From Steinernema hermaphroditum (lineage: Eukaryota; Nematoda; Chromadorea; Rhabditida; Steinernematidae), in NCBI GenBank assembly GCA_030435675.1, contig CM059625.1:5394001-5458000 (forward strand): a stretch of 64,000 nt of DNA, read 5' to 3'. Of this stretch, positions 1-10,451 are shown in pieces (position 1 is the stretch's first letter; the number at the start of each line of letters is the position of its first letter). The position numbers and the translations under genes were made by a program. The notes below the pieces were generated by a model. The model ran no database searches. It worked only from the letters and a program-made list of their open reading frames with translations, and was not told where the DNA came from.

Positions 1-3000
1 TAATTTAGCACCGACTCGATTATCCATGGCTAATTGATCAAAGTAAGCCGACTGTCACTCTCTTTGACCACTTGTCGCGTGGTCATCGCCGCTTTTGGTA
101 GCCGCGCGTGATGATTGACGTGAGGCTTGGAAGCGCGGCGATGAGCCGCGCGAGATAATAAATATGACCGCCATTATCAAGTAGTCGCATCGGTTGTCAA
201 CTAAGGATAGCGAATGTCCCCCCTGATGCGAGAGACGGTTTGACGGAACAACCCGTTTGTTAATCGGGCGCAGCGGCCGACCTTCGCATTCAAAATTTGG
301 GCGCCTTGAAGGCCGCCGCAACAACATGCGCGACACTTCATTAGTGTGCAGATTGCTAACAAGCGCTGATTGGTTTACGGGGGCGCACGTTGGAACACCT
401 ACAAAAAGCGCAGGGGTGGCAGTGGACGGGTAAACAACACCCAATATGTGTACAGTATCCTTTAGATCAATACATTGCTTAGTGAGCAGGAAGATTATTG
501 AAATCAAACATCAGATATAAAAGGCATACAAAATGCATTGGCGCATTTGTTAGAAAATACAAGACTATTCCGATGATACATGCGCCACAGCTACGCTGTC
601 CACAGATCCGTAAACACCATGAATAAACGTACCAGCGAAGACGATCCCACCTTTCTTAATATCCTCAAAAGATACGGCTATTTTTAATCCGTAGGAAAAC
701 GTATCTTCTGTAATAATTTACGATGTAACACCCACATAATATATGGCATTTCCAGTCGTTTTTTGAGTTGGTTTCCAAGATTAATGTTACGCCAGTAATC
801 GGTCCCAGAACTACTTAAGCCATTAACAAAGAAAAAAATGGGATTCGGATATTCGCACGCAATTACCGTTGATTGTGCTGCCGAGTTGAGAGAGACGATT
901 GAGAGCGAAAGGCGAACAGGAAACAATGGCATAATGCGAACAAGCGAGGCCCTCTTCCTTTCATGTGGAGGTTGCGAACGGTTATCGAACGCTTATCAGC
1001 AAAGTGCCTTCTCGGAGAAGCGAGAAAAGTGGCGCCACGGCGGTCGCCGTGCCGTTTCTCGACTCACCGGCTAGTTGGCACATTGCTCCTGAGAAAAACG
1101 CTCTTTTGTTTTCGCAAATGATTGACAGCGTTCGTCATTTTAGCGGCTCAATTCGAGTTTGGCGGTGACTAAGGGCACGCGAAGATGAATAGCCCTTTGT
1201 GCGAGCTAATTAGTGCACGGCGACTCACTTAACTCATCCACGCCGCTCCGATCTCATGGAGCGGCGAAGCGACAAATTCAAATATTTGACAAGGCGAGGT
1301 GAACTTCCCGTCGAGTGCGCGGAAGTTGACGCGACTCGGCGTGTCCGACACCAATCGCGGCTATTCATCGGCGGTCGCTGAATTTGGGCACGTGTTCATT
1401 TGCATTTAAATTCGTGAGATAGATGTCTCGGTGGTGGACACAAATAAGCGGAAGCCCTTTAGAAGAAGATGAAAGTGCGCATTGGCGGTTTGCAGCTAGT
1501 CGTGAATACAAACAGAACTAGACGATGAACTGATGAATAGGCGCACTTTTGAATAGGAAATCATTGCAGGCGACGGCGATACCGTAGAAAAGGACATTTC
1601 GAAGGAATCCGTCTGTACGATCTTATGAAAGGACGCACTTCTTGAAAGGGATTCCACTAGGAGTACGGTAGCTACATTTGGTGAAAGGGGGTTGCAAGTA
1701 AAGGGGTGAGGATTGGAATGATTCGAAATGTGGTTTTGTGAATGAGGGATGAATGTCTTGTTGAGCCTTCAAGAAGCTCCCTTAGCGAGCTTCGTCACTC
1801 TTGCTGATGCATGACCTACATGCACTTTTCAACACCTCCACGAGAGGATTTCAACTTTTCGATGTTTGCTTATGCACATTAAACTGTTTGCCCAGCGAAA
1901 TCAGGCGTTCCAAGGCGCACTTCTTCACGCGTCCTCTCGCGCTGAACGCCTCATGAACGGTGTTTGCAAATGTTTTTTTGTGAACGAGGGATGTAGGCAA
2001 AGAGGCAAGCGTGGAAACGAGGCCATGAACGAGCCGACAATTGGGCAATTGTGCGCACACGAATAATCAATTAATTGAGAAATGCCCTTTAACAAAAAAT
2101 TTCGTCGACAACGATCCCATTAAAACGGACGATCGCGGTGAACATGAACTGCGTCGGCGGGGAGCTCGTCGCGGCTTCTGCGCTCGATGTGCTCATCATC
2201 TTGTTCGATTGGCCGAAAGAAAATTGTTTGACAAAAAATATGTAATTGTTTTTTGCTGAGCGCCGTGAAGGGATCGCTCCTGTGATCGCAATATCGCAGT
2301 CTTCGAGGCATCATTTCGTTCTTAGTGCCGCTTCCTTTGTATAAATTACAATAGGTTTCTGTTAATGCAAATTACATAAGATACCGTAAAGAAAGCAGCA
2401 TATTATGGTTTGTTACAAGAGGCTTTCGGTCCACATGACAACAGTTACAGAATGGATGCCGTTGACCAATTATTAGAGTTATTGAGCTGGCTTTAAAGTG
2501 TTCGTGATGAGCTACAAATATGGAATTTACAAATCGTTCCGTCTACGTGAACATCTTTTGTATAGTATGCATGTCGCAATTGCCTTAGGCCTTATACGAT
2601 TAAATCAACGTTTCGCGAAAATGGTAACCCTTGAGTATGGCGTCTGCAGCACCTGAATTGAACCGTTAGCCGCCTGAGTGTAAGATTTCAGCGCGATACC
2701 TCTCTTGTAATTAGAGAGTATCCTGCATATACCATATTCACTCCGATCACTTATCGTTCGCGCATCTTACTGAATTGTGAGCACCTAATCTTGTGGGTTT
2801 GTATTACGATTAACCACTAGACGAGGTACAGCGAGGCGCTTCGAGGCTTCTGAGTGCTCTAGATACTGTACAGCTATTAGACATGACGATTTGACCTCCA
2901 ACAGGCGGCTTCACCCAAGCAAACACTCGTAAAGTTCGCTTTTGAATTTTAAGCGCTCGTTGCGAACTTTTACTGCCGCAGTTCGAACGTTCCCCAATAG

Positions 3001-5187
3001 CGGACGTTCTTTTGCCCCTTTGCGGAATGTCATCTCGTTTACCTTTTCCCTCCACTTTACGACGCCATTTCGGCTAAATTTCTGGAGCACTTAATTGTTG
3101 CCATTTCGCCAGTGGCGCTCCGTTCGCCTAGACAGCGCTCCAGAATGTCCACTCACTTTCGAACACAGGAAAGGTCATTCACTTTTTTGCGTCAAAATTT
3201 GAATGTCCACCAGAGGCGAACAACGAGGCTCGCGAGCGAGGGAGATTGCGGAGCGATACGCTTTGCGGAGGGCGCGGAGATCACACGCCGGGGATTCGAA
3301 AATTTGTCCCTCGGCAAGATGATTATTGTAAAAACGGCGACCGACTGCGCTTCAATGCCATTTTTTGCGCGTGTTTCATGCTGTTGTGCAGAGGTGCCGC
3401 CAGCACGAATATGATGAATGCGCGGCGTGCAACGACTTGCGAGCAAATCGGCTCCGTTAATTATAAAAAGAACATCCTTGGGGCGACGGCTGACGAAAGG
3501 GAAGATTCTGGAGATAAAGTGAGGCTGGCGACACGCGGAAAAGGGAGCGTGGTCGCCGAAAAGGAAAACTGTACAAGTAGAAAAACCTCGAAACGACTGG
3601 AAAGTGAAACAGGTGCGTCCGAGTACATTTTGAGTCGACGATTAAAGGGTCTCTCACATAAAAGTGAATTTTGTGTTTTAAGCATAAAAATCAAGAGCAC
3701 ATATGGAGTCAAAAATACAGTCTTATGGGAAACTCAATTTGAACTCGTGTAATTCAATCGAAAGGAATAGCCATGCAAAACGACTGAGTTAGTTTTATTT
3801 TGTTTGATTGGACATCTGTGTGATCTTTCTCGAACAAACAGGCATCACATCGCAGTCACCTTCTGATCTTTTTTCTTGGTACAGCAACAAAGTCGATATC
3901 AGTGATAGTGATCCCATTAGTTTACAGAGACAAAGTGTAGATTCCTATAAGGATGTAGACGATAGAGTAGGAGCAAGAGCCTTCTTCAGTTCGGCTGTCG
4001 GTCCAGAGAGTCATAGTAATCGCATCGAAAACCCGAGTATGAATCCATTTCGGGGTCTGGCTATTCGGAATCCGAGCTCGGTTTAGGAGTCCGTGTCCTG
4101 GTCCAAACCGAGTTCCGGTTCCACTACAAAAAGGTCAAGTAACACCGGAAACACTTCTATTTTTAAGCTTCGCCATCTTCGCTTTGGACTGGACAACTGG
4201 TGAATCGCAGTGGGGATACGTGTCAGGCTTACGAATCTGAGTCCGAGAACTCAAACTCAAATTTTTATCATCTCTGGTTGCAGATATGACGACAGAAAGT
4301 TAAATCCGCTGAAACTTTCAATTAAAAACTAAATAGTTCGGCTTCTGATGCCGATGCTGTGCTCAGCTTCGAAAAATATCTCCCATTTCTTTAATTAAAT
4401 TCAAGAATTCCACAATAACAATACCATCATGTGTTCCTTTCAACCCTTCACGAACCAAAAGCTGTAGGCGGCAAAGAAAGGAAAGCAAAAACGTCCTTGG
4501 TTACTGTATCACGGTTAGTTAATGTCGTCTGCGGCCGAACAGTTCCCGATCGACCGGTTTTCGCGCCTCTTGTTTTGCACCTGGTGATCGACAGCCGCAA
4601 AGCGAATTCGCGCACATGATAAGACCGTAGTCAAGCGGACGTGCGGTAAGTTGAGAGCGCTTTCTCGACCCTCAAGGTTGTTCGAGAGCGAAACGGAGCG
4701 CCGTGCGCGATTATCGAACGCTTCGATCTCGTCGCCGTTTTCTTTCGCACTGTTTAGTCGATAAAAATCAGAGTCAAGTTCAAAGTCACGACACCACGCT
4801 GTGCCGAGCGGCGATCGAAACAAATTGAAAAGTCGTTAATCTTCTTTCGGACTGCCACACTCTTTGGCGCTTTCGTTGACCGCATCACCACGAAACGGGA
4901 GCATCAAAATATAAGGCGACGGATTTGTGAGGGTTTAGTAAGTATGCTGAAAAATGAGGTTGCAATCGATGTGACAGCTAACATCGGCTGAGAAAGGCAG
5001 AGCTGATACGATGGGTGTAATGACTAGAACAGAGTGGAATAAGATTGATAAAAACCAGAGATAACTAAGGGGGTAGTCCAAACACATGTGATGAAGCTCC
5101 TCTTGCATTTATGTTCATGTTATACTCCAAATAGACCGAAATGTTACGAGTTTGGAGCTCTTTAAACAGAAAAGATAGAATTTTTAC
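1..5187. other. No supported gene
   Basis: I see only open frames without recognisable domains, plausible splice structure or family resemblance. The longest (minus strand about 55-507, plus strand about 3246-3752) have low-complexity composition and overlap open frames on the other strand. The stretch may be intergenic DNA or long introns of a gene lying outside the window. No repeat, RNA gene or promoter could be named here. Confidence 0.5.
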
Positions 5188-5305
5188 CTTGATTAGCAGC
5201 TTTCTTTCGAGGTTCGCGGATTATTGCGCCGATCGGCATATCTTTCAAGTCCTCATTGTTTTCAGGTAGAGGCAAAGGTCCTGGTGAACCAAATCCATAT
5301 ATCCG
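5188..5305 (-). CDS. Putative orphan exon, unrecognised
   Basis: One minus-strand exon candidate. It follows a pyrimidine-rich CTTTCTCAG acceptor and ends at G|GTAAAA. It encodes about 39 residues containing YGFGSPGPLPLPE and then a basic stretch, IIREPRKKAA. The proline-rich then basic composition looks more like protein than the flanking frames do. I could not connect it in frame with another exon, and the family is unknown. It might belong with the exon pair near 6.3-6.55 kb. Confidence 0.22.
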
Positions 5306-6307
5306 CTGAGAAAGAGAGAAATGGCTTTTGCTCCCGTCCGCGTTGCAGACTGTTCAAAAATGTATTCTTCCCAAATACACCCCACAGTTTTGACTGACCA
5401 AGACGGCTACTTTTGAAGTCACAACGGAAAACAACAAAATTTACGATTGCGCTTAACGAAGGATCCTGGTTGGCAACTCCAAAACAAACGTCTCTTTTCA
5501 CATTTTAGCATCCTTCCCCTCACATTGGACACTTTTGGACAATGGCACATTCGGGTTATTTCTCTGAATGGCTTGCGGTACGAACGATATTCGTAACGTT
5601 GCACTTATATCTCATGAATAGCTTCATTCTTCAGTCGTACACCACTTAAAAATTCCGGACGTATTCCTCGATCGGAGCTCCAGTGCTTTTTTCATTGTTT
5701 AATCATCTTTTTATGTGCTTTCTAAAAATGTGATTAATGACATCTTATTCATGACTTGACAGTGGGAGCGTTCCAAATATTAAAACCAATATTAGCCTTC
5801 TCAAAGCCGAATTTGATTTTGTTGTTATTCATACGTTCCGTGCTGCCGTTTTTTTTTGCAGTCTGTGTCGAATGGTATTGTATTTTCCTTCGATATCTCC
5901 CAGCCAATCACACTGAGATAGTTCGGTATCTACATAATAAGATCACGAAACAATTCTAATCAAGTTGACGCCTGTTTTTGTTCGCTGTTTAGTCGAGTCA
6001 TTTGTCATTTACATCACTTTCATCGGTGCATTATAAGTGTTCTTTGGTGTCTTTTCCGGCTTCTCTTCTCTATGTTTTTTACCTTAAACAGGCTTCCTGT
6101 TGAGTGACCTTTAACTTGAAGTGTCATGACCCTGGTGAAATTGCTTTTGTACACCAAACACGTCATGAAGATCGATGCAAAATTGAGGGGAACCGCAACT
6201 GGCATCGAAAGTGGCGAACGCTTGCCGTATATATTCACCAAAAGTAGCAAGTCGAAATTGTCCATGTTGATCACAGATCACATAGATAGCCAAGATCCTT
6301 TGCTAGA

Positions 6308-6552
6308 TTAAATCCCAGCTACGGCCGTCGTTTCAGCAAAATTTAACGCCAGGCTTCTGCGCTGCCAATCTAAGTTCCAGACGCTATTCACATCGAATGA
6401 AATGACCTTCTGGTTGTAATGCAGAAGAAAACAGAGAACTCCTTCTCACAGACGTTCCCGTATTCCGTGACAACCTGCTTTTTTATGTTCTTAGGATCAG
6501 TGTCGAAGAGCAGATTTCCCATCTTGAACATCTTGAAATACTTGCTTGAAAC
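6308..6552 (-). CDS. Putative two-exon gene fragment, unrecognised
   Basis: Two minus-strand exons, 6454-6552 and 6308-6409, join in frame across a 44-nt intron (weak donor GTCTGT, acceptor ACCAG). The first follows a very good GGCTTTTCAG acceptor. Together they encode about 66 residues and end at a TAA. Visible segments are GNLLFDTDPKN and FDVNSVWNLDWQRRSLAL. I do not recognise the family, and no 5' exon or start was found. It could be the 3' end of a real gene or a decayed one. Confidence 0.3.
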
Positions 6553-6840
6553 CTGAAAAGCCATTCATTAGAGATTCGTCTGCAATGAACATAAGCGTAA
6601 AGTCTGTTACGTCTGAATTATGCAGCGAAAATCCGCGGAAACAAAACGCGCAATCAAAACATCTGCGCAGTCACCCTTTCAACATCTGAAAAACTCTAAA
6701 CTCAACAAACAACTCAACATAATCGAGCGAACAATCTCTGTGAGATCGCCACCCTAAAAATCATCGAAAGAGCTCGCAAACGCTTGCCAAACTCGCAAAA
6801 AACGGCAGAATTAGCTGGAAAGCGCGGGAAAAATGTCGGC

Positions 6841-6930
6841 AAAAATCAGACTGTCTCAAAGCATGTCTACAAAAATCACACAGTCTCAAAGCATGTCTGC
6901 AAAAATCACACAGTCTCAAATTTTGCAGAC
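6841..6930. repeat. Three-unit 30-bp tandem repeat
   Basis: Units of exactly 30 bp start at 6841, 6871 and 6901. Each begins AAAAATCA and carries the core AGTCTCAAAGCATGTCT or a close variant; the third diverges in its last third. The period is a multiple of three, so frames stay open on both strands and give repetitive peptides (for example VSKHV). I read those frames as by-products of the repeat. Confidence 0.75.
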
Positions 6931-7001
6931 CAGACTGCAAGCATCGACCAATCAATTGCGCATGTGCAATCGGTCTATCCCGGTCGTCTCTTCGCCCAGC
7001 A

Positions 7002-7214
7002 ATGCAGCCTAACTCGGACTCTGGCCCAACGCCTGTCGCCCTCCTCTGGTTACGCGATATGGACTATGACTGGTTTGACGATGCAACCATGGAACAAGTC
7101 TTTCGCATCTCGGAAACACTGGACTGGAAAGACGCTGAAGGCCGTTACCGACCACGTTTCCAGTGCGACCTGAACATGGACACCATCTGGGAAGAATCAG
7201 AGTGGTCTTATTAA
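7002..7214 (+). CDS. Possible small acidic ORF or exon
   Basis: A 70-residue frame rich in Asp, Glu and Trp, with segments LRDMDYDWFDDATMEQVF and DTIWEESEW, ends at TAA. Its composition resembles real acidic protein and differs from the repeat-derived frame just upstream. No family is recognised and no splice partner was found. It may be the last exon of an unseen gene or a chance ORF. Confidence 0.22.
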   Translation: MQPNSDSGPTPVALLWLRDMDYDWFDDATMEQVFRISETLDWKDAEGRYRPRFQCDLNMDTIWEESEWSY

Positions 7215-7230
7215 CGTCTCCTGCTGTGAA

Positions 7231-7653
7231 TTAGTTGTAATGCAAAATACAATTATGTCCTGTCCATAATTGTGTCGTGTTGATCCAGGTGCACCATTGA
7301 GGCGTGACAAAAATGTTAAGTTCATACGCCGCGTCGTTACCATCGAAAACCATTATTCCTGTTGCGAAAACCCTCTTCCAGATTTTACATATAACGGCGA
7401 TTTTTCGCAATAGATTTGAAGAAAATTTCGGTTCGTCGAAATAGTAGCCTTCGGTGATGCCTTCGATGGTAACAGCGCGGCGTATGAGCCTGACGTCTTG
7501 CGGTTTCCCTGCAAAACGTGCTAAAATTTGAGTGGCGTGCGCACTGTGCTGATACGGCCGTTCGTGGAAATCAAACGTAGAAGTTAGGTAAAGCGCGAGA
7601 AAAACCGTACCACACGACAATGAAGCACAGTAATGCTGCGGGAAAATTCTCAA
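7231..7653 (-). CDS. Uncertain 140-aa ORF
   Basis: A single continuous minus-strand frame of 140 codons with an ATG start. The N-terminus has a hydrophobic stretch (CGTVFLALYLT) that could pass for a signal sequence. Further on, a region such as ARFAGKPQDVRLIRRAVT looks like protein. No domain is recognised, there are no clear splice sites, and the region lies between weakly supported features. It could easily be a chance ORF. Confidence 0.18.
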   Translation of the reverse strand: MRIFPQHYCASLSCGTVFLALYLTSTFDFHERPYQHSAHATQILARFAGKPQDVRLIRRAVTIEGITEGYYFDEPKFSSNLLRKIAVICKIWKRVFATGIMVFDGNDAAYELNIFVTPQWCTWINTTQLWTGHNCILHYN

Positions 7654-7756
7654 TTTCCGGTGCGGGAAATTCAGGCTTATACAAAGCGGCCAGTAATCAT
7701 GTAAGAAGTTGTCAAAGAACTAAGTGAACCTAGAAAATGGCACAATTATAACTTCC

Positions 7757-8221
7757 ACAAAGTGCAGAGCTATGTACTTTGACAAAGATTCATGAATGAA
7801 GAAATTGATCATCTTTTCAGGTTGTGCGAACGAATCCTTTACAATTCCATCATTGACGGAGGAAAATTCAAGTAATTCTTCGTCTTCGTCGTCAACAGTC
7901 GTTTTTGTTCTTTTGGGCACCTTAACGAATTACGAACAGGTAACTGAAGACACACATTATATTAACAACCTTGATAGCTGACTGGATAAGCTGCAAAAAC
8001 AGGACCGTCACATTGCCTGCCCATTCCTCAGAATTCATGCGATAACAATTTCTAGAGTTTCTCGTAAGTGGTAGACAGTGATCGGAATATTGTGAAAACA
8101 CCTTAGTCAGTACTTTGATAGTTTGAATTTGTTGTTCGCCGACGTTTTCAACGAAGAAGACCGGAGCGCACGCGGAGATGAGATGGATAACGGTGGACTC
8201 TCCAACACCCTCGAATTTCAC
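7757..8221 (-). CDS. Putative exons of an unrecognised gene
   Basis: A minus-strand exon begins after a TTAATTTAG acceptor at about 8221 and reads KFEGVGESTVIHLISACAPV, then a helical stretch ending near a GTGTTTTC donor. A second segment near 7757-7920 reads KRTKTTVDDEDEELLEFS and is strongly acidic. The first lies only about 55 nt downstream of the stop of the minus-strand gene at 8276, so the two may form one transcription unit or an operon-like pair. No ATG is seen at the first acceptor. Family unknown. Confidence 0.25.
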
Positions 8222-8275
8222 CTAAATTAAGTAGTTTAAAAATACAAATGATATGTAAAAACTACCCATGCGTCA

Positions 8276-9830
8276 CTATTTGAATCCAATTGACGCTGAC
8301 GCATCCGCCTTCCGACGCTGCCTCTTACGCCACTCGGCATTTCTCTGCTTCACAACTGGAATGGAAAACATTTTATTAGGTACGGAATGAAAAGGGCTGT
8401 CATGCCTTCAGCTGGTGTACTCTCCCTCTCAAATAGTCGCTCTTCAATCTCCTCGTCATGAGCACGTTTTCTGCCTTTCTTGTTCGCACGTTCGAAAAAC
8501 TTGGCTTTACTTTCACCGCTTTCTTTTTCCTTTTCCTTCATAGCTACCTCTTGAGCCACTTTTTGTGCGACAAGTTCAATCTTCATCTAACAACACTAAT
8601 ATACGACAGACCGATATGCAAACGGTGCTCACCTTTTCCTGTTGCTCTTTGCTATACGTTTTTATACGAAACTGCTTGTCACACTTGTGTGCCAGCACTG
8701 AATACGACGTTCAAGAAAGCGTTCCAGCAAATTTGAATAATAGTTGACGCCCGGCCAGAAAATGCCAGCTCCATATCCTTCAGGTCTTGCGTATCCTTCA
8801 CCTAGAGCAAAAAAAATACAAGATCACAGATATGGACAAGACTTACACTGAGCATTCATTCGGATTGACTTTTCTTCCTCAATTTCTAAGAACAATTCCA
8901 GAGTTTGCAAGGTTTGAATTTTAAGTTCCAAATAACTCTGTTCCTCCATGCGCAGCAGTACCATATACATGTTCTTCATCTCATCTCGTTCCAAGTAATC
9001 AGAATGTTCTGCAGAAAAGTTGCCAACAGCGTCCAGAGCGGTCTTTCGCATTTTTGCGTGCCTAGCCCGGGAAAAGACACTGCTTAACAATGGCTTTTCC
9101 TTTTCGGGATTTTGTTGACATTTCACAGGAGCTGATTGCTTGAAATTTGACTCAAAGATCGTAGCGCAGAAAGCTTCGCGCGAATTGAACGTTTCCAAGT
9201 CATCCACGTCAATAAACGCGACAGCAGGCCAACAGTATACAAATACCTAAAAGGAGAAAACCACGGATCAACAAATTTAAGTGAATTGCTAAGCACCTTT
9301 TAACAACGAGATACGCACGTTCAGGAATTGTAAAATTGTCGATATTGAAGTCGTTCACTTGGCGAACGAGATCGGGGATATAATCCTCCGCGGAGAATTC
9401 TTCTTGCTCAATGCTTTTCATTTCACTGAAAAAAATGCACGTTTATGGAATCACCGCGGCCAACGTACATGTCACCAATTTCTGGAGTTACATCCAAGAG
9501 AGCATTTTAAATTTCATTCAGCAGATTTTTGTCCAGTTTTGCTAACAGCGCTTCTAAACTATTTTCACCGAAGTTCATAACCGGTAACATAAATGACGAG
9601 CGCATGTCTTCTTCGGGAAATGGAAGATGATGACCAACTAAATTATATAGATAAATCTCGTACGATGAAACCACAATTACGCTTTGTGAGTGGGTGAATA
9701 CTAGCAAAATGGAACGGCTCCGGGAACTGCGAAAGCTTGTACGCCAGCTCTTTTGAAGCTTCTTCGAGTTCCTGTTGTTTACGCTTCATCTCCTGCTCAA
9801 CGCGTGCTCGCTCCTCCAGTACACGTTTTC
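8276..9830 (-). CDS. Coiled-coil, lysine-rich protein, unrecognised (5' end uncertain)
   Basis: Exons joining in frame: 9702 upward to about 9830, 9547-9637, about 9310-9425, 8847-9246, 8633-8697, 8421-8586 and 8276-8355, ending at TAG. The N-terminal part is a Glu/Lys/Gln coiled coil (EERARVEQEMKRKQQELEEA). The middle has acidic and helical segments with a HEAT-like stretch (MRKTALDAVGNF). The C-terminus is very basic (GRKRAHDEEIEERLFERE, then WRKRQRRKA), which suggests a nuclear or RNA-associated protein. The helical middle is faintly importin- or HEAT-like, but I cannot assign a family. The junction between the third and fourth exons needs a weak donor (GTTGTT or GTTAAA). The start is not found; upstream lie a local duplication and a MITE. 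Confidence 0.45.
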
Positions 9831-9952
9831 AAGGCACTGGTTGGGTCCCACAACGACATGATTGAATGCCTTGAACGAACGAACAAGCGAACTTCGTGCG
9901 TTCGCTTCGACGTTTTCAAGGCACTGCGTTGCATCCACAACGACATGATTTA
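9823..9952. repeat. Local direct duplication, about 88-bp spacing
   Basis: A roughly 40-bp block starting CGTTTTCAAGGCACTG and ending CACAACGACATGATT occurs at about 9823-9862 and again at 9911-9950, differing at only a few bases. Between the copies are near-palindromic runs of GAACGAAC and GTTCGCTT. The duplication sits at the ill-defined 5' edge of the minus-strand coiled-coil gene. Confidence 0.7.
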
Positions 9953-10086
9953 TTAAGGCCATTTTTGTGATCGAAAAATGAAGCATTTACGTATGCCTGC
10001 GAGCTGGACGGGATAGTTTCGCAACCGACCGTGCAAAGAGCGGTACGACAAAACGTGAAAAGACCAAAACAATCATAAATTGCCAG

Positions 10087-10443
10087 CAGTGATGGGAACT
10101 CGAGCCGATTTCGCAATCCGAGCCGCCTCCGGCTCGGCTATAGCCGACCTCCGAGCCGACAATATATACTAGGGACAATTGTGACTGTTCGCGGGGAGCG
10201 GTAATAAGAGTGCAGACGACAATTGTCATACAACGGCGGAGCCACAGGCATCCGATTTTCTCTCGTCGTCTGTTACCGCTCCCCGCGAACGGTCGAAATT
10301 TTCCCTGGTATATATGGCCGGCCCCGGCTTGCATTCGGCTCGGAGCCAACCACGTTTCATGAGCCGAGCCGAGGCGGGTGGTCCGAGCCGGCTCGGCTTC
10401 GGCTCGACTCAGAGGGTCGGCTCCGGCTCAGTTCCGATCTCTG
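10087..10443. mobile_element. Non-autonomous hAT-type MITE with 8-bp target duplication
   Basis: A 357-bp element flanked by the identical octamer ATTGCCAG at 10079-10086 and 10444-10451. Its ends are inverted repeats: CAGTGATGGGAACTCGAGCC on the left and CAGAGATCGGAACTGAGCCG on the right (reverse complement). An 8-bp duplication plus CAG-starting termini is the hAT pattern. Inside are CCGAGCC-rich arms and a second, nested inverted repeat (about 10165-10203 against 10272-10314) containing GTTCGCGGGGAGCGGTA. There is no transposase frame, so it must have been moved in trans. Confidence 0.82.
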
Positions 10444-10451
10444 ATTGCCAG

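Noticed and set aside
55..507. 150-codon minus-strand ORF at the window edge
   Set aside because: No recognisable motif, no splice structure and no signal of conservation that can be seen by eye.
3246..3752. 168-codon plus-strand ORF
   Set aside because: No domain, mixed low-complexity composition, and equally open minus-strand frames at the same place.
8758..8810. Extra exon reading LKDMELAFSGRAS in the coiled-coil gene
   Set aside because: It looks protein-like but cannot be joined in frame as well as the exon starting at 8697, which follows a strong TATTCAG acceptor.
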